From Streptomyces viridochromogenes DSM 40736 (GTDB lineage: Bacteria; Actinomycetota; Actinomycetes; Streptomycetales; Streptomycetaceae), in contig NZ_GG657757.1 in assembly GCF_000158955.1 (NCBI RefSeq), forward strand, positions 546,301 to 599,788: a stretch of DNA of 53,488 bases, in the 5' to 3' direction. The position numbers and the translations under genes were made by a program. The notes beneath the pieces were generated by a model. That model had not been told where the DNA came from and did not search any database. It worked only from the letters and a program-made list of their open reading frames with translations. Below are positions 1-7,917 of the stretch, piece after piece. Position 1 is the first letter of the stretch; each line of letters starts with the position of its first letter.

Positions 1-1890
1 GGCGAACAGGTACGTGCCCGACGCGCCGGTGCGGCGCACCACTTCGACGTCCCGGGGCAGGTCGGCGCGCGGGTCGAGCCGCGCGTCCTCGCCCGCCATG
101 CCGAGCAGCGCGTCCAGGCCGTCGGCGCCGAGCCGGGTGGAGACGTACCAGGCGGTGCCCTCGCCGAGACGGTGCCGGGTGACGGCGGGCCGGCCGGCGG
201 TCAGCCCGTCGGCGTACGTCAGGACCGTCTCGGCGCCGCGCGGCACCACGAACTCCGTCCACACGTCGGCGTTCAGTTCGGAGCCGTCGGGGCCGGTGAC
301 ACGCACCCGTTCGCCGGACAGCAGCGGTGAGAACTCCTCCACCGTGAGGCCGAGGACGTCCCGGAGCGGGCCGGGACAGGCGCCCTCGTGGACGGCGTCG
401 TGCTCGTCGACGATGCCGGAGAAGTACGAGACGACCAGGGTGCCACCGCCCTCGACATAGGCCTTGAGGTTGTCTCCGGCGGCCTCTGTCATCAGGTACA
501 CGGCCGGTACGACGACAAGGGGATACCTCGACAAGTCGGCTTCCGGGTGGGCGAAGTCGACGGTGAGGTGGCGGTCGTAGAGGGCCTCGTAGAAGGCGTC
601 GGCGCGCTCCCGGGCGTCGTGGTCCTCGCTGGGGCGCCAGTCGAGGTTCTGCGCCCACCAGGACTGCCAGTCCCACAGCACGGCCACGTCGGCCTCGGTG
701 CGGGTGCCGCGGATCTCGCCCAGCGCCTCGACGGACGCGCCGAGCTCGACGGCCTCGCGCCACACGCGGGTGTCGGTGCCGCCGTGCGGGAGCATCGCCG
801 AGTGGAACTTCTCGGCGCCGCGCCGGGACTGGCGCCACTGGAAGAACATGGCGCCCTCGGAGCCGCGCGCCACATGGGTGAGGGAGTTGCGGGCCATCTG
901 GCCCGGGGCCTTGGCGGGGTTGCGGGGCTGCCAGTTGACGCCCGAGGTGGAGTGCTCCAGCAGCAGCCAGGGGGCTCCGCCCGCGACGGAGCGGGTGAGG
1001 TCGGCGGCCATCGCGAGGTTGACGTGGGTACGGCGGCCGTCGGTGATCAGGTAGTGGTCGTTGGTGACGACGTCGACCTCGCGGCCCCAGGCCCAGTAGT
1101 CGACGGAGTCGCACTGGCTGAGGGCCGTCATGAAGTTGGTGGTGACCGGGACACCGGGCGAGAGGCGGTGCAGGATGTCCCGTTCCATCCGGAAGTTCTC
1201 GCGCATGGTGGCGTCGGCGAAGCGCTTGTAGTCCAGGGCCTGGCCCGGGTTGCCGACGGTGGGGCTCAGGCGCGGCGGGTTGATCTGCTCGAAGTCCGTG
1301 TAGCGCTGCCCCCAGAAGGCCGTGCCCCAGGCCTCGTTGACGGCGTCGACCGTGCCGTACGTCGTCGCGAGCCAGCGGCGGAAGTGGGCGGCGCAGGAGT
1401 CGCAGTAGCAGGCCGAGACGGGGACGCCGTACTCGTTGTGCACGTGCCACATGGCCAGGGCCGGGTGGTCGACGTAGCGCTCGGCGAGCGCGGTGGTGAT
1501 GCCGGCGGCGGCCGTGCGGTAGTCGGTGTTGCTGTGGCAGATCGCCGCGCGGGAGCCGAACTCGTGGCGCACGCCTTCGGCCGTCACGGGCAGGGCCTCG
1601 GGGTGGGCGCGGTAGAACCACACCGGCGGGCACACGGTCGGGGTGCCGAGGTCGACGCGGATGCCGTTCTCGTGCAGCAGGTCCAGGAGCCGGTCGAGCC
1701 AGCCGAAGTCGTACGCCCCGGGCGAGGGCTCCAGCAGCGCCCAGGAGAAGATCCCGACGCTGACCATGGTGACGCCGGCCTCCCGCATCAGCCGGACGTC
1801 CTCCTGCCAGACGCTCTCCGGCCACTGCTCGGGGTTGTAGTCCCCGCCGAAGGCGAGCCCGGTGAGGCCCCTGGGGGTGGTCTCCGGCAT
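1..1890 (-). CDS. GH42 beta-galactosidase, C-terminus beyond the window edge
   Basis: Hydrolyses terminal beta-galactosides, probably in the cytoplasm since no signal peptide is visible. The minus frame is open from ATG at 1890 to base 1 (630 codons) with no stop, so the end lies outside the window. The start region reads GGDYNPEQWP, the hallmark of GH42. The acid/base Glu sits in HNEYG (about residue 153), a metal-type cysteine cluster CYCDSC follows near 161-166, and the nucleophile Glu is in LLLEHSTSG (about 312). The trimerisation and C-terminal domains follow. It is divergent from a sugar ABC importer, which presumably brings in its oligosaccharide substrate; an imperfect LacI-type site at 1918-1931 lies just upstream of the start. 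Family assignment is firm; the exact galactoside is unknown. Confidence 0.93.
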   Translation of the reverse strand, partial: MPETTPRGLTGLAFGGDYNPEQWPESVWQEDVRLMREAGVTMVSVGIFSWALLEPSPGAYDFGWLDRLLDLLHENGIRVDLGTPTVCPPVWFYRAHPEALPVTAEGVRHEFGSRAAICHSNTDYRTAAAGITTALAERYVDHPALAMWHVHNEYGVPVSACYCDSCAAHFRRWLATTYGTVDAVNEAWGTAFWGQRYTDFEQINPPRLSPTVGNPGQALDYKRFADATMRENFRMERDILHRLSPGVPVTTNFMTALSQCDSVDYWAWGREVDVVTNDHYLITDGRRTHVNLAMAADLTRSVAGGAPWLLLEHSTSGVNWQPRNPAKAPGQMARNSLTHVARGSEGAMFFQWRQSRRGAEKFHSAMLPHGGTDTRVWREAVELGASVEALGEIRGTRTEADVAVLWDWQSWWAQNLDWRPSEDHDARERADAFYEALYDRHLTVDFAHPEADLSRYPLVVVPAVYLMTEAAGDNLKAYVEGGGTLVVSYFSGIVDEHDAVHEGACPGPLRDVLGLTVEEFSPLLSGERVRVTGPDGSELNADVWTEFVVPRGAETVLTYADGLTAGRPAVTRHRLGEGTAWYVSTRLGADGLDALLGMAGEDARLDPRADLPRDVEVVRRTGASGTYLFA

Positions 1891-1917
1891 GGATGGTCTC
1901 CCGGTCGGTCGATCAAA

Positions 1918-1931
1918 TGGGAACGTGCACA
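1918..1931. promoter_or_regulatory. Imperfect LacI-type operator near the GH42 start
   Basis: This 14-bp stretch (TGGGAACGTGCACA) matches 11 of 14 bases of the better operator at 2007-2020. It sits 28 bp upstream of the GH42 start codon, where a repressor could act on the minus-strand promoter. It is a visual match only. Confidence 0.4.
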
Positions 1932-1978
1932 CACAGCGGCGCAGTGCGGAGCCCAACATAACCGCACAGCAACAACCA

Positions 1979-2007
1979 TTGACAAGTGTCCGGGATGTTT
2001 CTCTACT
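1979..2007 (+). promoter_or_regulatory. Promoter of the sugar ABC importer operon
   Basis: A perfect -35 hexamer TTGACA (1979-1984) is followed after 17 bp by TCTACT (2002-2007), a plausible -10. The binding-protein start is about 65 bp downstream. The operator at 2007-2020 overlaps the end of the -10 and the start-point region, so a bound repressor would block initiation. Confidence 0.6.
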
Positions 2008-2020
2008 GTGAACGCTCACA
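2007..2020. promoter_or_regulatory. LacI-family operator (TGTGA-N4-TCACA)
   Basis: TGTGAACGCTCACA is an inverted repeat with perfect 5-bp arms and a CG-containing centre, the usual form of LacI/GalR operators. It lies on the importer promoter. The LacI regulator encoded at the end of the same operon is the natural candidate to bind it, making an autoregulated, sugar-induced unit that may also cover GH42. Confidence 0.65.
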
Positions 2021-2074
2021 GAAGCATGGCAGGTTCTCGCAGCAGGCGAGGACCCCAGGTCAGGGGAGAGATCC

Positions 2075-3394
2075 ATGCCGTACGCGAAGCGCCACCGCCT
2101 CGTGAGATCCGCCGTCGCCCTGGTGCTCGGCACCACCGCCCTCGCCGCCTGTGGCAGCGAGTCCGCGGACAGCGAGACCGAGGCGGGCCCGGCCTCGCTC
2201 ACGTACTGGACCTGGACGCCCGGCATGGACAAGGTCGTGGACCTGTGGAACAAGGGGCCGGGCAAGAAGGACCGCATCACCATCACGGTGAAGAAGCAGG
2301 CGTCCGGCGACACGCTGGTGACCAAGATCCTCACCGCGCACAAGGCGGGCAAGGCACCGGACCTGGTGCAGGCGGAGTACCAGGCGCTGCCCACCCTGGT
2401 CAGCAACGACGCGCTGGCGGACATATCGGAGAACGTCGGTGACGCGAAGGGCAGCTTCGCCGACGGCGTCTGGCAGCAGACGACGCTCGGCACGGACGCC
2501 GTGTACGCGGTCCCGCAGGACATCGGGCCGTTGATGTTCTACTACCGCGAGGACCTCTTCGAGGAGTACGGCCTGAAGGTGCCGACGACCTGGGACCAGT
2601 TCGCCGAGGCCGCTCGGAAGCTGAAGAAGGCGGCCCCCGACAAGGACCTCACCACCTTCTCCGCCAACGACTCCGGCCTCTTCGCGGGCCTCGCCCAGCA
2701 GGCCGGCGCCAAGTGGTGGACCACCTCGGGTGACCAGTGGAAGGTCTCCATCGACGACGCGGCGACACAGAAGGTCGCCAAGTTCTGGGGCGGCCTGGTC
2801 GAGGAGGGCGCCATCGACAACCAGCCGATGTACACCCCGGCCTGGAACAAGGCGCTCAACACCGGCCGGCAGATCGCCTGGGTCAGCGCCGTGTGGGCAC
2901 CGGGCACGCTGACCACCGCCGCCCCCGAGACCAAGGGCAAGTGGGCCATGGCCCCGCTCCCCCAGTGGGACGCGAGCGAGAACCGCACCGGCAGCTGGGG
3001 CGGCTCCTCCACCGCCGTCACCACGGACTCCAAGCACCAGGGGGCCGCCGCGAAGTTCGCCGCCTGGCTGAACACCGACAGCGAGGCCCTCAACGCGCTG
3101 GCGAAGGAGAGCGGCATCTACCCGGCCGCCCAGAACGCGCAGACCAGCGGCGCCTTCCTCAAGCCGCCGGCCTACTTCTCGAACCAGGCCGACTTCTACA
3201 CCAAGGCCGCCGACATCGCGGAGACCACAGCGCCCTCCGCCTGGGGCCCGAACGTGAACGTCGCCTACACCACCTTCAAGGACGCCTTCGGCGCCGCCGC
3301 GAAGAACAAGTCCGACTTCGGCGCCGCCCTGAAGAAGATGCAGGACGACACCGTCGCCGACATGAAGAAGCAGGGCTTCGGGGTCGCTCGGTGA
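2075..3394 (+). CDS. Sugar ABC transporter substrate-binding lipoprotein
   Basis: Captures a sugar outside the membrane and hands it to the permeases encoded next. The 439-residue product starts with a basic n-region, a hydrophobic stretch and the lipobox LAAC (Cys about 26), so it should be a lipid-anchored extracellular protein. The body (LTYWTWTPGMDKVVDLWN and later GGSSTAVTT) is typical of the MalE-like family 1 binding proteins. A GGGGAG ribosome site precedes ATG 2075. The stop overlaps the next gene by GTGA. With a GH42 enzyme divergently placed, a galactoside ligand is likely, but the ligand cannot be read from the sequence. Confidence 0.93.
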   Translation: MPYAKRHRLVRSAVALVLGTTALAACGSESADSETEAGPASLTYWTWTPGMDKVVDLWNKGPGKKDRITITVKKQASGDTLVTKILTAHKAGKAPDLVQAEYQALPTLVSNDALADISENVGDAKGSFADGVWQQTTLGTDAVYAVPQDIGPLMFYYREDLFEEYGLKVPTTWDQFAEAARKLKKAAPDKDLTTFSANDSGLFAGLAQQAGAKWWTTSGDQWKVSIDDAATQKVAKFWGGLVEEGAIDNQPMYTPAWNKALNTGRQIAWVSAVWAPGTLTTAAPETKGKWAMAPLPQWDASENRTGSWGGSSTAVTTDSKHQGAAAKFAAWLNTDSEALNALAKESGIYPAAQNAQTSGAFLKPPAYFSNQADFYTKAADIAETTAPSAWGPNVNVAYTTFKDAFGAAAKNKSDFGAALKKMQDDTVADMKKQGFGVAR

Positions 3395-4317
3395 AAAGCA
3401 CGGCACGGCGGCAGTCGTACGGGGCCAAGAGGGCCCCGTACGCCTTCCTCATCCCCGCGACGATCCTGTTCGCGCTCTTCTTCGCGCTGCCCATCGGCTA
3501 CGCGCTCTGGCTCAGCTTCCGCAAGGTGAAGGTCTCCGGCCTCGGCCTGGGCTCCGGCGCCCGCAAGGAGGTCTGGGCGGGCCTGGAGAACTACACCGAC
3601 GCCCTCACCGACAGCGAGCTGCTGCACGGGACGCTGCGCGTCCTGGGGTACGGCTGCATCGTCGTCCCGGTCATGCTCGGCCTCGCCCTGCTGTTCGCGC
3701 TGATGCTCGACTCCGAGAAGGTGCGGCTCGCGCCCTTCACCCGGCTCGCGATCTTCCTGCCGTACGCCATCCCCGGGGTGGTGGCCGCGCTGCTGTGGGG
3801 CTTCCTGTACCTCCCGGACGTCAGTCCCTTCTACTTCGTGCTCGACAGGCTGGGCCTGCCGCAGCCGGACCTGCTGGACGGCGGGCCGCTGTACCTCGCG
3901 CTGTCGAACATCGCCGTGTGGGGCGGCACCGGATTCAACATGATCGTCATCTACACCTCGCTCCGGGCGATCCCGGCGGAGGTGTACGAGGCGGCGAAGC
4001 TGGACGGTGCCACGCCGACGCAGATCGCGCTGCGGATCAAGATCCCGATGGTGGCGCCCTCGCTGGTGCTGACCTTCTTCTTCTCCGTCATCGCGACGCT
4101 CCAGATGTTCAACGAGCCGACCACCCTCAAACCCCTCACCAACTCGGTGTCCACGACGTGGAGTCCGCTGATGAAGGTGTACCGGGACGCGTTCGGCGAA
4201 GGCGACCTCCACAGTGCCGCCGCGCAGGCCGTGATCATCGCGGTCGCCACGCTCCTGCTGTCCTTCGGCTTCCTGCGAGCCGCGAACCGTCGTCAGAAGC
4301 AGGAGGCCGCTCGATGA
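3391..4317 (+). CDS. Sugar ABC transporter permease, MalF type
   Basis: One of two membrane subunits of the importer. The protein has 308 residues, starts with GTG overlapping the previous stop by four bases, and shows about six hydrophobic helices, the first at residues 17-42. The EAA loop that docks on the ATPase is visible as EVYEAAKLDGA (about 197-207). No ATPase gene is present in this operon. In Streptomyces such CUT1 importers commonly share one MsiK-type ATPase encoded elsewhere, so this is not a sign of loss. Confidence 0.93.
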   Translation: MKSTARRQSYGAKRAPYAFLIPATILFALFFALPIGYALWLSFRKVKVSGLGLGSGARKEVWAGLENYTDALTDSELLHGTLRVLGYGCIVVPVMLGLALLFALMLDSEKVRLAPFTRLAIFLPYAIPGVVAALLWGFLYLPDVSPFYFVLDRLGLPQPDLLDGGPLYLALSNIAVWGGTGFNMIVIYTSLRAIPAEVYEAAKLDGATPTQIALRIKIPMVAPSLVLTFFFSVIATLQMFNEPTTLKPLTNSVSTTWSPLMKVYRDAFGEGDLHSAAAQAVIIAVATLLLSFGFLRAANRRQKQEAAR

Positions 4318-5222
4318 GCTCCCTCACCGTTCCCGGGGCCGAACCGCTGGCGGGCAGCACGCCCGGCACCGACCGGGGCCGCCCGCCGCTGCGTCGCCGG
4401 ATCGCCCTGATCCCGACGGTCACGCTGCTGCTGGGCGCGATCTACTGTCTGCTGCCGGTGGCCTGGGTGGTCATCGCGGCCACCAAGTCCGGGCGCGAAC
4501 TGTTCTCCACGTTCACGTTCCTGCCGGGCACGGGTTTCGCCGGCAACGTCCGGGACCTGAACGCCTACCGCGACGGCGTCTACTGGGAGTGGATGGGCAA
4601 CTCCGCCCTGTACGCCGGCCTCGGTGCGCTGCTGTCGACGTGCGTCTCCGCGTTCAGCGGCTACGCGCTGGCGACCTACCGGTTCCGGGGCCGCGAGGCG
4701 ATCTTCAACGTGCTGCTGGCGGGTGTGCTGATGCCGCCGGTGATCCTGGCCGTCCCGCAGTACCTGCTGCTGGCGAAGGCGGACCTCACGGACTCGTACC
4801 TGTCCGTGCTGCTGCCGCAGATCCTGTCGCCGTACGGCGTCTACCTGGCGAGGATCTACGCCGCCGCGGCCGTGCCCGCCGACGTGGTGGAGGCCGGGCG
4901 GATGGACGGGGCGAGCGAGTGGCGGATCTTCACGCGGATCGCGCTGCCGATGATGATCCCCGGCATGGTCACGGTGTTCCTGTTCCAGTTCGTGGCGATC
5001 TGGAACAACTTCCTGCTGCCGTACATCATGCTCAGCGACGACGAGAAGTTCCCGATCACGCTGGGCCTGTTCACGTTGCTGGAGCAGGGCGCCAACACCC
5101 CGGCGCTGTACACCCTGGTGATCACGGGCGCGTTCCTCGCGGTGCTCCCGCTGGTCGCGCTCTTCCTGGTCATCCAGCGGTTCTGGAGTCTGGATCTGCT
5201 CTCCGGAGCCGTAAAGTCATGA
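4314..5222 (+). CDS. Sugar ABC transporter permease, MalG type
   Basis: Second membrane subunit of the importer, 302 residues, starting by an ATGA overlap with the MalF-type gene. A cytoplasmic N-terminal tail is followed by about six hydrophobic helices. The EAA loop reads DVVEAGRMDGASEW near residue 190, the MalG version of the motif. The stop overlaps the following LacI gene start, so the binding protein, both permeases and the regulator are almost certainly one transcript. Confidence 0.93.
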   Translation: MSSLTVPGAEPLAGSTPGTDRGRPPLRRRIALIPTVTLLLGAIYCLLPVAWVVIAATKSGRELFSTFTFLPGTGFAGNVRDLNAYRDGVYWEWMGNSALYAGLGALLSTCVSAFSGYALATYRFRGREAIFNVLLAGVLMPPVILAVPQYLLLAKADLTDSYLSVLLPQILSPYGVYLARIYAAAAVPADVVEAGRMDGASEWRIFTRIALPMMIPGMVTVFLFQFVAIWNNFLLPYIMLSDDEKFPITLGLFTLLEQGANTPALYTLVITGAFLAVLPLVALFLVIQRFWSLDLLSGAVKS

Positions 5223-6250
5223 CCATGAACGCTGCGGGGGGCAGGCGCAGGCCGCCCACGATCCATGACGTGGCGCGCGAGGCGGGGGTCTCGCGCGGCA
5301 CCGTCTCGCGTGTGCTGAACGGCGGCCACTACGTCAGTCCCGCCGCCCAGGAGGCGGTCAACGCGGCCATCCGCAGGACGGGGTACGTCGTCAACCGGCA
5401 CGCCCGCTCCCTGATCACCGGACGGTCCGACTCGGTCGGCTTCCTGCTCACGGAGCCGCAGGAGCGGTTCTTCGAGGACCCCAACTTCAACGTCCTGCTG
5501 CGCGGCTGCACCCAGGCGCTCGCCGCGCACGACATCCCGCTGCTGCTGATGCTGGCGGGCACCGAGGACGAACGGCGGCGGATCACCCGGTACATCACCG
5601 CCGGGCACGTCGACGGGGTGCTGCTGGTCTCCAGCCACTCCGGCGATCCCGTCGCCGAGCAGCTGCGCGGGGCGGGGGTGCCGCTCGTCGCGTGCGGCAA
5701 GCCGATCGGGCTGGGATCGAAGGTGAGTTACGTGGCGGCCGACGACCGCGACGGCGCCCGCGACATGGTGCGGCACCTGCTGTCGCTCGGGCGGCAGCGG
5801 GTGGGCATGGTGACCGGTCCGCTGGACACACCCGGCGGTGTCGAGCGTCTCGCCGGGTACAAGGAGGTGCTGGCGGACGCGGGGGCGGCCTTCGACGAGC
5901 GGCTCGTCGTCTCCGGCGACTACAGCCGGGCCAGCGGTGAGGCGGGGGCCGAGATGCTGCTGGCGCGGGCCCCGGACATCGACGCGGTGTTCGTGGCCTC
6001 CGACCTCATGGCGCAGGGAGTACTCGCGGCCCTCCAGCGGGCCGGGAGGCGGGTGCCGCAGGACGTCGCGGTCGGCGGCTTCGACGACTCACCGGCCGCC
6101 CTGGCCGCCAGCCCCGGGCTGACGACCATCCGGCAGCCCTGGGACCGCATCAGCACCGAGATGGTGCGCGTGCTGCTCGCGCAGATCGGGGGCGAGGACC
6201 CGGCGGCGGTGATCCTGCCGACGGAGCTGGTGAAGCGGGAGTCGACGTAG
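5219..6250 (+). CDS. LacI-family transcriptional regulator of the GH42/importer locus
   Basis: A 343-residue one-component sugar regulator. The N-terminal helix-turn-helix reads IHDVAREAGVSRGTVSRVLN (about residues 15-34), with the hinge helix region RHARSLITGRS just after, then a periplasmic-binding-protein-like effector domain (SDLMAQGVLAALQRAG, VGGFDDSPAALAASPGLTTI). ATG 5219 overlaps the permease stop; ATG 5225 in the same frame is an alternative. Its position as the last gene of the importer operon implies that it binds the operator at 2007-2020 and releases it when the imported sugar or a hydrolysis product accumulates. Confidence 0.92.
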   Translation: MTMNAAGGRRRPPTIHDVAREAGVSRGTVSRVLNGGHYVSPAAQEAVNAAIRRTGYVVNRHARSLITGRSDSVGFLLTEPQERFFEDPNFNVLLRGCTQALAAHDIPLLLMLAGTEDERRRITRYITAGHVDGVLLVSSHSGDPVAEQLRGAGVPLVACGKPIGLGSKVSYVAADDRDGARDMVRHLLSLGRQRVGMVTGPLDTPGGVERLAGYKEVLADAGAAFDERLVVSGDYSRASGEAGAEMLLARAPDIDAVFVASDLMAQGVLAALQRAGRRVPQDVAVGGFDDSPAALAASPGLTTIRQPWDRISTEMVRVLLAQIGGEDPAAVILPTELVKREST

Positions 6251-6276
6251 GCCGCCCGCTCCGCCGGAAAGACGCC

Positions 6277-6290
6277 ACTGCATGCACAGT
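6277..6290. promoter_or_regulatory. Possible MarR operator
   Basis: ACTG-CATGCA-CAGT contains the 8-bp palindrome TGCATGCA and outer 4-bp inverted arms. It lies roughly where the -35 of the marR-like gene should be, so it could mediate autoregulation. The arms are short and could be chance. Confidence 0.3.
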
Positions 6291-6322
6291 CATCGAACCC
6301 CGGGCCGGTGTACGGTTCGGAT

Positions 6323-6712
6323 ATGGCGGCGAAAACGGCTGGTGCGCGGCTCGAGGAGCGGTGGCGGGACATCCTGTCGGCGCACGCGCGCACGATGTGC
6401 GAGATCGACCGAGCACTGCATCCGCACGGCCTGGGCGCGTCCGACTTCGAGGTCCTGGACATGCTCGCGACCGCGGCGCCCGAGGAGGGCGAGCAGTGCC
6501 GGGTGCAGAACCTGGTCGGGCGGGTCCACCTCAGCCAGAGCGCGCTGTCCCGGCTCATCGCCCGGCTGGAGAAGGACGGGCTGGTGACGCGTTCGGTGTG
6601 CGTGGAGGACCGGCGCGGCGTGTGGGTCGCCCTGACCGCCAGGGGTCGTGACCTGCACGCCGAGGTGCTGCCCCTCCAGCGGGCGGCGCTGGCCCGGACG
6701 CTGGGCGAGTAG
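6323..6712 (+). CDS. MarR-family transcriptional regulator
   Basis: A 129-residue winged-helix protein. Recognition region: VHLSQSALSRLIARLEKDGL (about 72-91), followed by the wing CVEDRRGVWVALTARGRDL, all typical of MarR. No ribosome site is seen before ATG 6323; instead TACGGT (6311-6316) lies exactly six bases upstream, as expected for a -10 of a leaderless transcript. A GTG at 6308 in frame would add five residues. No neighbouring efflux or catabolic gene tells what it controls. It ends 11 bp before the convergent LysR gene. Confidence 0.88.
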   Translation: MAAKTAGARLEERWRDILSAHARTMCEIDRALHPHGLGASDFEVLDMLATAAPEEGEQCRVQNLVGRVHLSQSALSRLIARLEKDGLVTRSVCVEDRRGVWVALTARGRDLHAEVLPLQRAALARTLGE

Positions 6713-6723
6713 GCCCCGGGGCG

Positions 6724-7593
6724 TCACGCCCCTGCCGGGGTCTCCTCCCGCAGCAAATCCCGTACGGCCTCGAACGCGGCCGCGACGGTCGCCGGGTCCG
6801 CCCCGGAGCGGGCGAGCGCGCTCATCGGTATGGGTGTGACCGGGGGCAGCGCCGCGCAGGCGGTGAGCCCGTCGGGGGCGGAGCCGACTGCCGCGAGCAG
6901 GGCGACACCCTGCCCGGTGCGGGCGATGTCGAGGACGCCCGCGAGATAGCCGGCGTCCCCGACCACCTGGGCGGGCACGCCGTGCGCGGCGAGCGTCGCG
7001 ATGGCCCTGCGGCGGATCGCGCAGGGGTCCTCGACGGCGACCAGTGGCACGGGGGCGGGCTCGGGCGGCGGCTGCCAGCCGGGCACCGCGTACCAGGTCA
7101 GCGGCAGACCGCCGACGGGTGTGCCCTCCGTGGCGGCGGCCTCGGTGACATAGACGGCGACGTCGACGCCGCCGCGCTCCACGGCCTCGACGAGGCGAGC
7201 GGAGCGGTCGATGCGGTAGCGGACCCGGCAGCCGGGGCGCACGTCCTGGACGGCGGCGGTCAGGCGGGGCAGGAACTGGTCGGCGGCGTGCTCGGTGGCA
7301 CCGATGGTGACCGTGCCGGCGTCGACGTCGAGCAGGGTGCGCACGGCCTCGTCGTGCACCGCGAGGATGCGCCGGGCCTGTTCCAGCAGCCGGTGGCCGT
7401 CGGTGGTGAAGCGCATGCCGCGCCCCTCGCGCTCGACGACCGGCCGCCCCAGGATCTTCTCCAGCTTGCGCACGTGCTGGCTCACCGCCGACTGGCTCAG
7501 GGCCAGCGCCCGGGCGGCTCGGTGGAAGCCGCCGCAGTCGGCCACGGCGGTCAGACTGCGCAGGGCGACGAGGTCGAGGACAGGTCGGTGCAT
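6724..7593 (-). CDS. LysR-family regulator, divergent from the sulfur operon
   Basis: A 289-residue LysR-type regulator. The N-terminal helix-turn-helix region (ALRSLTAVADCGGFHRAARA, then LALSQSAVSQHVRKLEKILG) is followed by a linker and a substrate-binding-like effector domain (GTVTIGATEHAADQFLPRL onwards). It starts at ATG 7593, about 100 bp from the leader peptide of the divergent sulfur operon, the classic arrangement for a LysR protein that activates its neighbour and represses itself. By analogy with CysB/Cbl-type regulators it may sense a sulfur metabolite; this is inference from context. Confidence 0.9.
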   Translation of the reverse strand: MHRPVLDLVALRSLTAVADCGGFHRAARALALSQSAVSQHVRKLEKILGRPVVEREGRGMRFTTDGHRLLEQARRILAVHDEAVRTLLDVDAGTVTIGATEHAADQFLPRLTAAVQDVRPGCRVRYRIDRSARLVEAVERGGVDVAVYVTEAAATEGTPVGGLPLTWYAVPGWQPPPEPAPVPLVAVEDPCAIRRRAIATLAAHGVPAQVVGDAGYLAGVLDIARTGQGVALLAAVGSAPDGLTACAALPPVTPIPMSALARSGADPATVAAAFEAVRDLLREETPAGA

Positions 7594-7614
7594 GCGGCGA
7601 CCGTAGCCGCTTGA

Positions 7615-7664
7615 GCGATCGATCGCGATTTCTGATCGGTTTCGATGAGGAATCGTCGTTGGAC
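7615..7664. promoter_or_regulatory. Divergent LysR/sulfur-operon control region
   Basis: The 12-bp perfect palindrome GCGATCGATCGC (7615-7626) sits 22 bp upstream of the LysR start, followed by further GATCG-like half sites around 7634 and 7641. TTGGAC (7659-7664) is a usable -35 for the plus-strand transcript, 19 bp before CATGAT (7684-7689). This is the likely LysR binding region. Confidence 0.45.
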
Positions 7665-7695
7665 GGCGGTTGTCACGACCGGTCATGATGAACGC

Positions 7696-7782
7696 ATGCT
7701 GCACGCCACCGCTTCCGCTGCCCTTCTGACGCAGCGCCGAGTCATCGACTTCGGCGTGGCGTGCAGCGCGCGCTGTCGCTGA
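7696..7782 (+). CDS. Cysteine-containing leader peptide of the sulfur operon
   Basis: A 28-residue open frame, MLHATASAALLTQ then RRVIDFGVACSARCR, ending at TGA 7780-7782. The RR-V-D-F/L core followed by a Cys-rich tail is the signature of small actinobacterial leader peptides found upstream of sulfur-assimilation genes. In mycobacteria such short frames sense cysteine charging and attenuate the downstream operon. CATGAT (7684-7689) lies six bases before the ATG and no ribosome site is visible, so the mRNA is probably leaderless. The two Cys codons near the end would stall a ribosome when cysteine is scarce. The first operon gene starts 135 bp downstream. Confidence 0.8.
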   Translation: MLHATASAALLTQRRVIDFGVACSARCR

Positions 7783-7820
7783 CCCTTCGCAGCACATCCC
7801 CGCTCCGGCACCTGAGCTGA

Positions 7821-7846
7821 TCACGTCCTTCCGCACTGACACGTGA
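7821..7846 (+). promoter_or_regulatory. Hairpin between leader peptide and first sulfur gene
   Basis: TCACGT (7821-7826) pairs with ACGTGA (7841-7846) across a 14-nt loop. It is 38 bp past the leader stop and about 70 bp before the hydrolase start, where an attenuation structure responding to ribosome position would be expected. The stem is only six pairs, so its role is speculative. Confidence 0.3.
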
Positions 7847-7917
7847 CAGCCGGTACGCCCTGCCCTGCCTCGTCCTGTCCTGGACACCCCCTGCCCCGAC
7901 ACGGGAGTTGCCCCCTC

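Noticed and set aside
388..2442. Plus-strand open frame of 684 codons
   Set aside because: It lies antisense to the GH42 gene, is made of low-complexity Gly/Val/Arg text, and shows no family pattern; GC-rich DNA routinely gives such antisense frames.
2075..6250. Missing ATPase taken as a broken sugar transporter
   Set aside because: Streptomyces CUT1 importers commonly lack a local ATPase and share one encoded elsewhere; all other parts are intact and coupled.
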